Below, one piece after another: positions 1 to 13,100 of a stretch of 64,000 bases of DNA. Origin of the DNA: Suillus spraguei. Taxonomy: Eukaryota; Basidiomycota; Agaricomycetes; Boletales; Suillaceae. The position numbers were made by a program, and so were the translations under genes. The stretch covers positions 124,001-188,000 of the forward strand of contig JABCPU010000069.1 of the NCBI GenBank assembly GCA_016800925.1. Reading direction: 5' to 3'. Under the pieces are notes generated by a model. That model was not told where the DNA came from, made no database searches, and was given only the letters and a program-made list of their open reading frames with translations. The number at the start of each line of letters is the position of its first letter. Within the stretch, counting starts at the first letter, position 1.

Positions 1-523
1 CAGAAAGCGAGGGCACGATAACTGCACTGGCGGTTTCAAGTGATGGAGCTTTTATAGTGCAAGGAAATGTGAGTATTCAAATACCGGTTCTGATTCAGGT
101 TCCTGTTACCAATATCGCATCCTACAGTCTGCCGGAAAGATCGCGTTATATCACTCACAGACTGGCGAGGTGAGTTCTGGTAATTATTGCGTCGGGTACA
201 TTGAAATGATGTGATGCGGCGGACACCAGCTTATCCCGACTCGCTGGGACTGGCACACTGCGCGCATATCTTCCTTGGCATTCTTGCCAGCTTTGGCGTC
301 ACCTCCGACCCATGTTGTTTCGGGATCTCTTGACACCAACCTATATGTTTGGAGCTTGGAAAACATATCGAAACGCGTTCTTGTTAAAGGGGCGGGTCCA
401 GGGGGCGTTAACTGTGTTGTCTGGCTTGATGACGCACATGCCACCGATGGTAAAAAAACAGGACGTGTTTTGAGCGGTGGCACAGATGGATGTGTGCGTG
501 TTTGGGAAGTTGAGTTGCCCTGA
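1..523 (+). CDS. aip1: Actin-interacting protein 1 (Aip1/WDR1), 3' end
   Basis: This is the C-terminal end of a WD40-repeat protein; the 5' part lies outside the window. Three exons are visible, at about 3-68, 128-169 and 230-523, separated by GT-AG introns. The last exon contains a typical WD40 blade run (TRWDWHTARISSLAF, then VVSGSLDTNLYVWSLE) and ends with a GGTDGCVRVWEVE-like terminal blade, as at the end of Aip1/WDR1. Family knowledge: Aip1 works with cofilin to disassemble and cap actin filaments in the cytoplasm. The terminal blade order and the closing VRVWE fit Aip1 best, but another WD40 protein cannot be excluded because most of the propeller is missing. The stop codon is TGA at 521-523. 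Confidence 0.75.
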
Positions 524-656
524 GAGAAGTGAAGAGTGAGAAATGTTCACTGCTGAGATAAGATACAAGATAGGATGATTTGTATGACGACCTGCTATGT
601 GCATTACCACATACCTCAGTCCATCACCACTTATTCTGACTTCTACATTGTCAAAC

Positions 657-1454
657 ATGCATCACCATGACATCACGCATCACCTGAAAGACCAATCTAA
701 CATGAAGCCGTACTATAGCGCAGCCACTCAGCACGAATTTCTTACAGCTGCTGGTACGTTAAGCTTATCTCCAGCCCGTCTTGCGCTGTGGCTCTGTCAA
801 GATCGCATTTATGCGGCACACGCATATCCGCGCTTTATTGGTCTGCTCATATCAAAAATTCCCTTCGATGGACCTACTGTTGAGGAGGAATTGAACAGAG
901 AGACTCTCGTCTTGCTGACAGCATGCTTGGAGGGTGTTATTCGCGAGGTTAATTTCTTTGAAGGGGTCGCAAAGGAATGGAGCTTGGATATCAACTGTTG
1001 GATAGAACGGAAAGCCACACGAGATTACACAGCTGAGATGGCAAGGGTAGCTTCTGTTGGTTCGTTGGAAGAGGGGCTCGTGTTTCTGTGGGCAATGGAA
1101 CAGGTGTGTTTGCCTCCCAATCGATATAACGCTCCTTTAAATTGACAGGTTCCCTAGGTATATCTCGACGCATGGAAGTATGTAAAATCTCTGTTGCCTC
1201 CTCAAAGTGACTCAGAAGATAATACTGCAAATGCGATCCGCCAACTAACAAACAACTGGACGACACCGGAGTTCGAAGTGTTTGTCCAGAAGTTGGAGGT
1301 TCTGGCAAACAAACACTTCGCGAGACGTCACCATGGGCATGCACACTCAGCTGTATGTGCAATGGAGAGTATTTGGGCAAGAGTTGTGGAACTTGAGGCG
1401 ATGTTTTGGCCCGAGGACGGAGAGGACACACGTTTGAGCTCTAGAGCCTTTTGA
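657..1454 (+). CDS. TENA/THI-4-like (haem-oxygenase fold) protein
   Basis: Two exons, 657-1103 and 1158-1454, joined in frame by a GT-AG intron. The protein (about 247 residues) begins with a helical block KPYYSAATQHEFLTAAGTLS followed by LALWLCQDRIYAAHAYPRFI, the usual N-terminal helices of fungal TENA/THI-4 proteins. It ends with a C-terminal helix containing AMESIWARVVELEAMFWP, matching the conserved ExxFW end of the fold. In bacteria and yeast, TenA/Thi20-type proteins hydrolyse aminopyrimidines for thiamin salvage; basidiomycete stand-alone members are mostly uncharacterised, so the substrate is not inferred. The first ATG of the frame is at 597, but 657 is preferred because the extra 20 residues do not resemble the family; an ATG at 702 is also possible. 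It is followed by a gene-free stretch. Confidence 0.75.
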
Positions 1455-2063
1455 GATGGATTAACTTTGGAAAATAACGGTGCGCATAGCAGTATGTTGT
1501 AGGAGAGAAGTTCGTGTATCATAGCGTCTACTGGACTAGTGGACATTTCTCAGTTCGCCCACCATGGCTAGACTGTGGCTACAAGTATACGCATGATCTC
1601 GTCAGCTATACTGTGTCGGTAGACGATCATAATGATGGCTCCGGTTGTGATTACGTTATTTTACCATCCCATATTGTATGTTGTTACCGTCCTCCACTGC
1701 TCTTGCATACCACCCTGTTTTCGATATCTCAACGTTCGAACCCTTGGAGTCACAGTCAGTGACGTCGATGAAGGCGTGTAGGATCTAGATCATCTATCTT
1801 TACTCGGGAATATCAGGTGTTTCGGTGCCACCTGACAAAAGGTCGATATTTCCGATCAGCCTCGTGGGGATATCCACATTCCGCTAGCGCACCAGTCAGC
1901 CAGCACGCGTTTAGACGTTCCATATGTTCGTTCCGTGGGAGATGCATTGCTTTGATGTGCCTGGTGCGTCATGCCGCACCGTTGGCTGCAGTAACTTGGT
2001 ATTGGGGCCCTGGCCCCTGACCCAATGGTCTCCCCATTCCAGCTTCTTATAGATAGCAGTGGT
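1455..2063. other. Intergenic stretch with a duplicated upstream segment
   Basis: No gene recognised. Roughly 1880-2040 resembles, in inverted orientation, the sequence at about 21940-22075 (shared blocks include GCCGTTGGCTGCAG and GGGGCCCTGGCC). It sits directly upstream of the 7TM-like gene, so it is probably the duplicated promoter or leader of that gene. The short open frames here show no family features. Confidence 0.5.
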
Positions 2064-3765
2064 ATGCCGTTTTATATTCCTACTCTCATGACTCTCTATA
2101 CTCCAGCCGACTTCGTGATAGGGCGTACTCTTTTGAATCTAAACGTGAGCCATATAAATGCAGACCTTACAGATTCTGACTCCAGGTTTTCTTAGTACGC
2201 TTATGGTGAGCGAAACACTTTTCGACCACTGGATATGATTTCTGAATCAACTCAGTGTCTACAACTGTGATTTGGGTCTGTGTTGTTATCGGAGCTTCTC
2301 TATGCCTCTTGATTGACATCTGCAAAGGTCTATGATTATATCATCACATTCGATGATGAGGTGCACCATCTCTGATTATTGGTATCTTTGCGATTCTGAA
2401 CCCAATGATTTCAAAGCTGGCATTTATTCAGAAGTCAAGGTGGGGGAAGGTCAAGATACTGTATCTGCTATGTCGCTATCTGCCATTTTTGCTGTTGGCG
2501 GCAGATACCTACCGTGAGCCCCATTTCGTATTACTATTTGCATGATTAAAAATGATGTAGAGGTATTGCAACCTGCCTTGCCACTGAGTGTGATGTACTT
2601 TCTTCAGAGTGTGCTGTATGATATCTAACGTGCCAAACAGCTATGTCAGACATACTTCGAGATAAACTCATGTCAGCTGTGTTACAAGCGTCTAAGATTA
2701 ACAAATAACTCATTTATGTACAGGGCTTGAGGGAATCACATTGGTAGCTGCAGAATGTGAGTTTCGACCTTTATTTTGCACATTTTCATGATAAAACATT
2801 ATATCTATAGGTATGTTCATATTGAGAACGTATGCCATCTGGGGAAGAAGCAGGAGGGTATTGATCATTCTCTTTGGTTGCTTCTTCGTAAGCTTAGATC
2901 TCTCCCGAGCGTCCTTCTTGAGATGACAATAATTTCGCAGGCAATTTTAATCCCAGTCGTTTATATCTTGATTACCTTTGGCAACTCTGTGACAAGTATG
3001 TGTTCCTGTCGCTGCGAAAGAGTGACGCCAATCGATACATTTACAAGCATCTGAACCTCCAATCCCCAACATCACCAGCTGTTATAATGTCGGCGAAAGT
3101 CGCATCATTGTTGCAGCCTATGTTTTGTTAGTAGTCGGCGAATTTGGTGAGTGAGCGTTGAATGAAAATATCTATCAGATTTGACCAGTTTTTCTTCACA
3201 GAAATTTTATCTTTCACGCTATACCGCTCAATCAAAAATTACAAAAGTGTTGCAAACAACAATCCCTTGCTCAATATTCTCATTCAGCACAACATATTTT
3301 ATTTTATTTGTGGACTTTGTGCGTGGTAAAACAGTCTTGGCAAATCACGCTTGCGGCTGAGGTCATTCGGCTAGTCTTTTCGCTCCTTGTCATCTTGGCC
3401 ATAGGGCTTCTTCCTGTACGCGTGCATATCTTACAGCTGGGTTTTATGCTTCTGTGCTTACTAGTCGGCATGACAGTTTGTGTACGGTGATATGGCTTCA
3501 AAGTATGTCGTTTGTGTCAGTGTCGGCGGGGACGAGATACTTACTAGGATGATATCAAAGCATCCAGGTCACAGTGCATGCCCTGCTCGTTACACGAATG
3601 CATCTTGCGCTCTGGAAGTCGGATCGTGCACAGAGGTTTGTCCTTGCTGACGGCATAGCCCTCAATACATTGGATCAAGGTTCTAGAAGTCATGATAATT
3701 ATTGGCGCGGAAATGTTTTGGACATTGGACCTGGTCGCCATTATATTCCAGTAACAACTATCTAG
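2064..3765 (+). CDS. DUF6533-like seven-transmembrane protein, possibly decaying
   Basis: Many short exons read together as a basidiomycete DUF6533-type membrane protein. Exon 1 (ATG at 2064 or 2088) gives MTLYTPADFVIGRTLLNLN. It is followed by a 10-base mini-exon and a TM segment VCVVIGASLCLLI, the signature YDYIITFDDE (about 2331), then GKVKILYLLCRYLPFLLL and LRTYAIWGRSRRVLIILFG (about 2817). Next come ILIPVVYILITFGNS, SCYNVGESRIIVAAYVLLVV, ILSFTLYRSIKNYKS with HNIFYFICGLF, and finally VTVHALLVTRMHLALWKSD. Most junctions have good GT-AG signals, for example exons 2941-2995, 3048-3146 and 3202 onward. Two junctions near 2325 and 2375 lack an obvious donor, so the copy may be a pseudogene or be spliced in a way I cannot see. 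Family members are predicted receptor-like proteins of unknown function. A shortened inverted copy lies at 21.2-22.1 kb. Confidence 0.6.
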
Positions 3766-3939
3766 CTATGTACCGTAGAGACACGTAGCACATCAAGTGA
3801 TCAGTCACATTAGACATCACGTGGCATGTCAGTTGCGCGTCAGTGGCGTCACGACCCTATCATCAGATTCGAGGTCCGATTCACGACTCGCTCAGTGACT
3901 GCGAATATTGAGATTACTGACATCTTCAAGTTCAATGGG

Positions 3940-5966
3940 ATGAATTCTTCCAGTACATCTCCATCCGCACAAGACATTTGGAAGTGGACATTCACCAAGG
4001 AAGCGATCGCTCCATGCTTCATCAGAGACGCCCTCTCTATGAAGGAAAGCAACACCAGAGGTCTGCCTGGTTTCATTGACCGCACACCTACCTCACCAAC
4101 CGTAAACCTAGATACCGACTTTTACTGGCTGGGACACATCCCCTGTCGAACAGTGAACATTGTTGGCATAGTGGTTGGAATCCAGGATTACGAGAAACGG
4201 ACGTTGTACACTAGTGAGTGACCAGTTTTTGTAGTCAAGCTTTTTGAGTAGCTACTAAACTCGATCAATAGTTGACGATTCTACGGCCGTCATAGAATGC
4301 GTGCTTCGTCATCGCTCTCCACCAACAGCTCCAACGAATGCAGATGCAAGTCGCTCGGTTCAGAAATCAAAATGGGAGGCGACATCACCTGTTCCTCCTC
4401 CGCCACCACCTACTCCTGTCACTGCTATCGGCTACCCAGTACAAGTGATTGGCAAAGTCGTTTGGTTCTACGATACGAGGCAAATAGTAGTCGAATCTAT
4501 CGGTAAGTGCTGTGCCGCGTATCTTTTACTGCAAGCTGAGTGTGTCCCCGTGGCTGCTCTTTACGAATGCAACGCGGGAATGGACTTGAAGAACCCTGTC
4601 AGTCAACTAATGATCAATGGAAACATTGGAAAGTCGTCGTGGAGCTTCACAAGTCGAGATATTCCGTGCCGAAACCGTTTGAGATACCAGCGTCTCTTGC
4701 TGTTTCTTCATGTGATGCTGGTTCGGAAGAGCTTGGAAATGAAAGGGGACCATCAGCTTCGGTATCCAACACTGTATATTCTTCCAACAAGAGTCGTTAT
4801 GCGTTGACATTGGGAACGAGTATCCCTGCGCCCCGCACGCCCTTGAAGCGTCCATCATACGATAATACCCCATCATCACCACTTACAGATAGTACAACCT
4901 CCACCTCATCCAGTCCAATCAAACATGGATCTACAGTGAGTGTCATGTACTGTATACAACCATCACCCAACCCTTCATTTTTCAGGACCCACCGAAGCTT
5001 CGTCACCCCTCCCGATTGCATGCGCGAGACCTGACTGAGAACACCTTTCGATTATATCTCAAGCATTACATGGATCATGCTACTGTAGTGCTTGATTGGG
5101 ATGTAGATGATGATTTGTTCTCGACACCGACTAAGCGGACGCGCGTTTCATTGGACCAGACTCCCAAGGCACGGGCGATGCACACAACGCATGAAATGAC
5201 GCCACGTGCATCTGCTCTGAATGAGAGTGCTCCCCATCGGCCGGCTTTCACGCTCTCGCACCTACGCCGCGTTCCAGAACTCGCACTTCTGGCTTGCCGG
5301 GTGGTTCATACGGAGGCAAAGCGGCGGGCCCGAGCAGAGAGGGATGCAGACAAAGAGAAGGCTATGCAATCACAGAAGGCCTCCTCGAAACATACCCATG
5401 GGCCCTCATCGAAAGTCCATGTGCATTCACAGACGAGGACCAAGTCCACAGATGTTCCGCGTGTGAAGATGAAGCGCCTGTTTTCATGGGCAGTGTTAAA
5501 GTTATATGAAGAGGGCAGCATCGTGCTCTGGGACAAACCACTGATGCCCGTCCTCAACTCCGGTTTGCGTCCTCCTGGGTCTGATGATACAAGCGGGTTG
5601 TGGAAGGCTGCAAACAACACTACTAGTAGCTCAAGTGCCAATAGCTCTGTGCTTTCAACAGCCAATAGCACAATGTTTTCCTCTACTGGTGCTTCTTTGT
5701 CCAAGTTTGTCATGTCTGAAGAAGATGCCTATCTCTCAGATCCACCGATGTATGAGGAAGACGAGGCTTATGTTTCTGTGACGCCGACATTGCTCGCTGC
5801 ACCTGTTCGAGAGATCATGCGTGCGAAGGGAATGCGAGGCAAGAGCGCCAAAGTGGGAGCAGAGGAGATTACCAGGTGTTTGAGAAGAGAGGATGCACGC
5901 TGGGCGCGTATTGGGGCGTGGGCTGTGGAAGAGACTATGAAGATGGTCCTTGGGGAGTGGAAGTAG
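3940..5966 (+). CDS. STN1: CST complex subunit Stn1 (telomere capping, OB fold)
   Basis: The N-terminal half is a Stn1-type OB fold: FYWLGHIPCRTVNIVGIVVG, DYEKRTLYT, then after an intron (4214-4271) DDSTAVIECVL and IGYPVQVIGKVVWFYDTRQ, followed by WKHWKVVVELHKSRYSVPKP, which matches the conserved end of the Stn1 OB domain. A Ser/Pro/Thr-rich linker follows, then an intron at 4936-4985, a helical region (TENTFRLYLKHYMDHATVV), and a charged C-terminal part (about 5780-5966) in the position of the winged-helix domains. Family knowledge: Stn1 with Ten1 and Ctc1/Cdc13 protects telomere ends and promotes C-strand fill-in. The start is placed at 3940; an upstream in-frame ATG at 3826 would add 38 residues unlike the family. 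The splice junction after 4502 is uncertain; an acceptor near 4535 keeps the frame. Confidence 0.82.
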
Positions 5967-8649
5967 GTTCGTCGCGTTGCAAGCGTTGAATTACTCATGA
6001 TGTTGAATGAAAGTTGCTGTCAAACGCAAGGTGGCCAAAAAGGTTGAAATGAAAAGATGAAAGCAGGTGGTACATCAAGAAGTATGTTGCTTTGAGGTCT
6101 TCTATTACTTCGTCGGTCGCTTTGGTTTCCTACCGAACTTCATTCCAATAACAATAAACTAGTACTAGTACTACTTTGAAATCCACGCGAGTACGTGAAT
6201 GGCCAGTTTTCCTGACCTGCCAACATGTAGGCGACAATTAATTAATTTGTGTACAGGTTCTGGATCTTTAAAACTTTTGCGAATTAATCCGCTTCACGGT
6301 ACGACACGTCAAGACTCAAGACTCAACATATAAACAAAATCATGCTCGGTACCCCGTGGGTGTCAAGCTTGGCGCAGAGGGGCGTTATATTTGCAAGACC
6401 TTCGAGTTGTCTGAATGGGCTGCAGTGCCACATGCACTGGCAATGATTGAAATTTAGGTTCGAGTGGGTGTCGGGGTGAATATGCTGAAGGTAATCATCG
6501 AGTGCAATTATGTAATATAAACGTTCCCATGTAGTGACAGCGACGGGCCAGTATAAATATCCGAAGGTGGAATGATTGAACCGGGGGGACTGGGGGGAGA
6601 TAATATTACAGGACACTACAAACCATGAAATTTATCGGTGACAGCATAACACACTATGTCCAGCTTAGAATGAAAACAAACGAGACGTGAATAATTACGC
6701 CAGGGGCACCCACAAAAACGGTTCTCAGCTTAATCCTGAACAACTTGGGAATTTTGGAAACGCTCTCGCTCATGAGAATGAGGGGGGACGTGAGTTGAAT
6801 GATGCCAGCTGCCACAGCAAGTTGACTTCTTCGCGTGCAATGCCACTATCACACTAGGCTGGTAGTTCGTACGACTACAAGTCCAAGCACTCTCAGTTCA
6901 CCGAAACCTTGGCCGCCGAGGTGGCCAGTACTATAATGATATATATGGAAAAACTTGAGTTTCATATAGCTTGCAGAATCCCGTCCAGATATCCTGTAAA
7001 GCGGCCTGATCGGTACGGGATATCGCAATTCGCCGCGATACCTAGTCCTCACCATAGTATTTACATCTGCAAGGTACACAGCCACTGATACAGCGAATGG
7101 TGGTATTATGTGTATGATAGCCACGGCAACAGTAATATTATCGAGTCCAGACTCCAGAACTCCGAGTCCCGGTTAGGCTCATATCCGAGTCAGCGTGTCT
7201 ATTGTGCGCTGATCTTGATACCCATCAGGAGTGCATGCCTATTCAGTATATAATCCCCCTGATCACAATAATCAGGTTTAATGTCAAGAGATTGCTTTGA
7301 GGACTTTCGGCCGGTATCAAGCTGCGCATCTAATCGTATGCTTATTACTTGAAAAAAAAAAAAAGATAACCTCTGTCAACTCGTGTTTCCCATTTTTACA
7401 CGCCAATTTATGGGTAATCATCAGCTGTAAGTTCAAATACTGCGGAATAGAATAGAATATAAAAAGACCAGTCGAAGAAGTCGAGTCAAATTTGCAAAAC
7501 GATATTTGTCTTGAGCCTTCTATTGTCAAGGCCCCCTTCCCTCCTTTTGCTATCAGTGACCAGCCCGTTTATGAAGCAAGTCAACACTAGTCTAACTATT
7601 AGTAGAGCCGTCTGCTGACTAATCTATATCTCAGGTCCCCGCGCCAGTGACTCACGGTTTCACGGAGCTCTACTTCTTTCGTGAGCCACACTTGTAAAAA
7701 AGTTTCTTGGCGTAAAGACGTGCTTATATGGCAAGCGAAAAGCGTGACCCGTTCGCGTCAACAGCTTGCCTGAGTACTAGTAGGGTTATTGTTTTGCTTA
7801 CGGATAGTCGTTCAATGCTGTAGAAAATGCTATAACTATTACAGGAATAGTGCCACTCAAGGGGCCAAACATCACAATCTTGTCGTGTTCCAGCCGCCTT
7901 CCTAGCCCTCGCCACACCGGCAATCCCCAGTGGAGCCATGTAGATGTCATTACTAAGATCATGCCCCCAACGTTGATATGTAAACAGTACGTCTACTGGC
8001 GCAGGTGGTCCAGGACTACTAAATTGGCCAAGGAACTCAAGAGGCATCAATCAGTTGACCTCGCCCTGGTATCGATGGAGCTTGTGGCGAAGATATAAAT
8101 TACCTCGCTGGTAAAGAGCGGTGACTCGAACTGATTGAGACGAGACAGAGAGAGGCTGTTGTTAGAACACAAAGTTCATTTGCTGAAAGCGAAATCGTAC
8201 ATCTGGGCAACTTAAAAATTGGCTCCATCAGATCTTCGTTTTGCTTAAATGCGCACTAGTGTGGGATCATTGGTTTTCGTACAATGGTCAAATGGGCTTA
8301 CAAGGTATCAGCTGACTTAAGACTTCGGCGTTCCTCAATGATCGCTTTGGAATGAACAACATCGATCAGAACAGGAACGAGAATGGTTAGTCCAGGCTTT
8401 CTACGACCCGTCGTCGACACACGCAGATATTTATATCTGTCTGTAATGGTTATAAGACAGCGGCGAGTGTCAAGGGACCTAAACGGGAAAAATAGCTTAG
8501 AAGTTATCTGGCCCTACTAGAAGACTCCTATATAATTACAACTAACGGTACATGCCAATATTATTGTGATGCCATCTGTGTATGCGTTACCTTTATGCTA
8601 CATAATCTGATGGAGATCAGTGAGCAGGAGATCACCCCCATTTGGTAGA
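5967..8649. other. 2.7-kb gene-poor intergenic region
   Basis: No gene recognised on either strand. Open frames (for example minus 6323-6616 and minus 7724-8050) lack conserved motifs and plausible splice partners. A short CTAGTA repeat occurs near 6160-6175 and a 13-base A run near 7351. The left end is the STN1 3' flank; the right end is the 3' flank of the TEA-domain gene. Confidence 0.5.
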
Positions 8650-10195
8650 TTACTCACATAATTGCGAATGTTCCTTCGGGAAGCTTGACGATGACTGTGC
8701 CATCATCTCATCGTGTGTTGTCTGAGGCGAGTCATAAATATTGTTTATAAAGTCATCTAGGCAAAAGTTATCGGGGATGCCATCCAATATGAATGGCTCG
8801 TCCGGCATGTTTTGCGTGCTATATTCGTGCGGCTGAAGCCTCCCTTGTTCCGAAGAGTTCGAGGATACAGGGTAGCTTTGGAAAGAGCGTGGACACATGG
8901 GGTCAAGTAAATCGGGAGAAACATGAGTAGTGTTTGCAAGAAGTCGGAAATTGGCTTGATATGCGAAGTCTGGTGACATGAAAGATGTGGGTGCGTGTAC
9001 AGAGACAGAATATCGGAAGTGGTATGTAGCAGAGAAAATAATAACCGGGTGTGAGCGACCTGAGGACCTTGCGGGAGTTTCTGGGTCCAGAGTACGGTAT
9101 ACATCCTGAATGATAGTGTATACGGTTGGATCTTAGACGGAAAATCAATCAAACGACTGTTGCACATTGAAGTCAGAAAGTACGGACCTGGAGATTTGCA
9201 CAGAGTCTCCCAGTACTTGGGAATTAGAGCTGTGCTGTATAATAATGGGCCATCACCGGAAGAACCGGTAAGATATGGTCCGACGCATTCGAGTTTCGTG
9301 TCCTCGCTATGGATGGGTGCACCATCCAATAACACTATGTAGGATGACTTGCCAATGACGATAGAGGGCGAGACGAAGGTTACTGTAGAATCAATGTCCC
9401 TTATGGGACGTGGTGTGTCCGAGGTGTGTGCAACGACACCTTGAGGGGACTGATATGGAGAAGAAAAAGTTGCGCGCGAACGTGATGAAGATGAACTCAA
9501 GAATGAGCTAGACTCTGGCAAAATGTCAATGTATACTGGGGTACGCGTATCAGGGAGGTGGTTTCGTTTAGACGATGGCATGTTACGGTGTTGTCGAGAA
9601 GATGTGGACGAGCCGGTGGATGAGCTGCCATTGCTTGAGGTTGAAGAGCAGAATATAAAGAGGAAGGAGAAGGATGGGATTCATCATGGCTATAAGGAGA
9701 CAACCTCCGCCATGAGTCAACTTCACTCCGAGTCGGCGCAGCCAAAAGGGAATCAATCACTTCCAAAAGTGGTAAACTAGCCGACACCGTGCAGAGGACA
9801 CGTTACTTACATTCCCTACCCTCTAATGTATCCTTAAACTGTTGTAGGCGACTGCCTATTTGTTTTGATGATCTGTACTTTCCCGTCTTACGGTAGATGT
9901 AATCCGAGATGAACTGATTGCGCTGAGGGAATCGACATAATACACGTGCTTCGCGGGAGTGAACGGATTCTTCCAGGCCTAGGACTCAGAGTCACGTGAG
10001 TCAATTATTAGGTCGTGACCAGTGAATATGATCTGCACCTTTCAGCATCATGGCCTCGAGAGAAGGCGGCCATACAGGCTCGGCATTACCCTTCAGAGTT
10101 TTCCAGCTTTTCCTGACCTTCATGATGGTCCGAAAAATGTTTTCTGTATTTTGGCTCGGTGATAGCGGAGGTTCAGGACTACGTGTGCTTGTCAT
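8650..10195 (-). CDS. TEA/ATTS-domain transcription factor (AbaA/Tec1/TEF-1 family)
   Basis: Exon 1 (10195-10039) ends in RKSWKTLKGNAEPVWPPSLE, the start of a TEA domain. A GT-AG intron joins it to exon 2 (9978-9811), which carries RFPQRNQFISDYIYRKTGKY and RSSKQIGSRLQQFKDT, the DNA-recognition helices. Exon 3 starts at about 9759 (LIDSLLAAPTRSEVDSW) and runs into a Pro/Ser-rich linker. A further in-frame exon (SSSFLSSSSS and SIVIGKSSYIVLLDGAPIHS) and a last exon to 8650 (about 9110-8650; ends SFPKEHSQLCE) complete a protein of about 450 residues. TEA proteins bind CATTCC/T-type sites; fungal members control development (AbaA conidiation, Tec1 filamentation). The domain identity is firm; the splice junctions downstream of exon 3 are inferred from frame continuity. 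It sits alone between two gene-poor regions. Confidence 0.85.
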
Positions 10196-13100
10196 GCTGC
10201 CAGTTCAAGATGATGGTGGGCAACGTTCAACAACACACTTGATGAGCGTGGAGCGTGAGTGTGGGTGATCAAAGGATGGGTGCAGGAAAATTCAACACGA
10301 GAGTGATCTGATTATAGATCAAAGCATAACAATCGAGGGCTGGTTAATATAACTTAAGGGCACCCCATTGAGAGTGTGGGGTGTGGTAGGTAACGGCAAA
10401 CATAACACACTGTAAGTTCCCCGGATAGCAGATCTAGAACAGATATACAATTAACAAAAAACAGCTTCGGTGTGACAAGCGGAGGGAACGATAATCTAGA
10501 ACCCCAGCTACCTAGGTTTCGAAATTCTAAGAAGTAAGTACTACGAAACGGTGATACCTCTCTATTGGTTCATGCTGCCCGAGAAAAGGGCGGTACCGCA
10601 TCAATAAGTATTCCCGGTAGGCAACCATTGGAGCATTTCAACCAAGAACGGAACTATGCCAAAAAACATGCGTGATAATTACATGTCGACGGTAAACCTT
10701 GGCGAGAAGCCGTTGATGTGAGGGTAATACTGCTCCATCGATGTGGCGTATTGTCACTCACGAGGGAGATCATTTAGTCACAGATCTTCCGGCGATGTGA
10801 TTGTACCGAGCACGGTGAACTCCTTTCATGTCCTAACTTGAGCTTGAGCCTGAGGGCTGCTTACAAGTTCGGGTTCACTTAGGATTCAAGCACCGCTAAG
10901 CGTCGCTAAACCTTTTCCTAAACCAGACTTGTACATAAAACTTACGCGCAGCGCCAATCCTGAGTGAGAGATGATTGTATCAATATATTCAAGTGTGATG
11001 CAGTCTATGGAAAAGGTTTGGAAAAGGTTTAGGAATGTCAAAGGTTAGCAATGCGAATGATGATATTTTGGATGCTTTAAGACTTGGATTACACCATGGG
11101 CTGGCGCTGTGCCCCGTAAGGTTTAGGTCCAAGTCCCATTTAGGTGACAGACGACGCCGTGAGCGGTCCACGTGAACGCGAACTTTTAGAATTGAGCGCT
11201 GAGCAATTGGGTTTGGCATTGGATTCATTCAATACACTTTTCCATAATTATGTAGACCTGCTACGGAGGTAATTGTCTTGCTAGCGCTGCAGCTACCGTA
11301 CAAGCGGCAAAAATATTTGTGCCCATAATGACACTGCCTGCCATTAGTACTTCAGGTCGATGTGATGCTCGTGACTGAACTCCGGCTTTCTTATTGATAC
11401 TGACCCGAATTGCAGGTTTTTTCTCTGGCTGGTGGTACCGGTTAGTGCTCACTGCCGGAGGAGCCCACGTTTCTTGCCAACACTCACGTTGAAAGTCGAA
11501 TGAATTCGACAATAAACGATTCTCATTGGCTGACTACGCTACTCATGCTTAGGCACTATATATGAAGAACGTATTCATTCCGCAGTCAGCCAATCAAAAT
11601 TGTTCATCGTTCAAACGTTTTAACTCCACTTTCTTGTAACACTGCGATTTTGGCATCGGAACCTGTCGGATATCATTCGCCTCAGGCCCTCGGTTACGTT
11701 AAGGGTCAGATTCATAGATCTAGAGCTGCTCAGTTGAAGCTTCGACGGCAGACTCCAACGAGAACGCTTTCATGAACAAACTGGTCGGCTCAAAAATGAC
11801 GTACAATAGCTCAATGAACCCCAAATCCTACCAGGGTATCGGCTTTGTAGGATTTAACCCGAGACAACTGATCAATAGTGTCTGATGGCGATGACTTATA
11901 AGCATGAACCGCGAGGACACTGTAACGTCAGAACAGAATCTTTCAGTTTGCAGCAAAGAACAATTTTAAAAATGTTCAATTTCTAGAATGAGCCCCCTGA
12001 TGCCATTCAAGTACAACAGGTTGAACTTTCGAAGTGAACGTCTTCTAATTTCGAACTCGGGTGCTTCGGGTCGTACTGCGTTATGGTGCGTTCTGGTATA
12101 CGTACTTTTCGCACAGACAAGCCCAGGAGTTGAACCGTTAATAGGTGTTGATACTAGATGGATACTGACCGTGAGATGAGACCGAAGATGCCACAGTAAT
12201 TGCCACAGGCTATTACTCGTGGACGTGACTTCATGGAACCTTTCGCGAGGGCCGCGTTACTCCATTGCGAAACTCAAGAAGAAAGAACACGACTCTCCCT
12301 CTATCGCCCAATATATGTGAGGTACGGCCCGCGAGCATCACAATCATCATCAAATTCGCTCGCAATGGCCACACTAAATGCAATCTGACTATGGTGAAGT
12401 GAGGACGCCGTCACTCGGTAGGAAATATACATACCTGGTATTCATGCTAGCATTACATGCCCGCTATGCCAAACACCAGCGCTTGATCCAGTATGGCTAT
12501 CGAATGCAAAACAAGGATGGACGTCGAGTATAATTCAGTCGGGATGGTATCAAGAAATTTACCCAGGCTACCGTCCCTAGAAATCCATCATGATTGGCAC
12601 AGACCCTTCTCCTTAACCGGTGTTATTGCGGGTCGTGTCATGCTTAAGGAGATAACTTAACCGACAAGATGGCGATCAGGACACAGCAGCGCATGTAAGT
12701 AGATCGGGACGTACAATGTTATCAGGCCAGGGCCTGGACCTCATTGACAAATGCTGAGCACAGGAACAACACCCAGCCTGGGATATGAACTTGAGAATAA
12801 CTGTGCACACTGACTCCATGTGGTATCGCGTACTGTGCTAAGATACAGGGGTGATATAGAGATCGAGGTTCACTCTAATCCAGGACATCCCTGCCCATTG
12901 AACAACACACATGATATAGCTAACGTCACGTTAGCAACAGGTGGAAATAATTATTCAGAGGCACCCAACAGTGCTCATGGCATGGCTGACAGACTTTCTC
13001 GAGGAAGCTTCCAAGAAAGGAACAAGCAAACGGGACTCATTCAGTCCAGCTCAGAGATCCGGCAACTTCCTACAAGTGTAATCCGGGCGCCGTCAAAATT

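Noticed and set aside
1721..1745. GTTCGAACC-like sequence resembling a tRNA B box
   Set aside because: No cloverleaf could be built around it on either strand. No tRNA gene was found anywhere in the window.
3826..3939. Upstream in-frame start for STN1
   Set aside because: The 38 extra residues are unlike the family; the ATG at 3940 is closer to the conserved OB-fold start.
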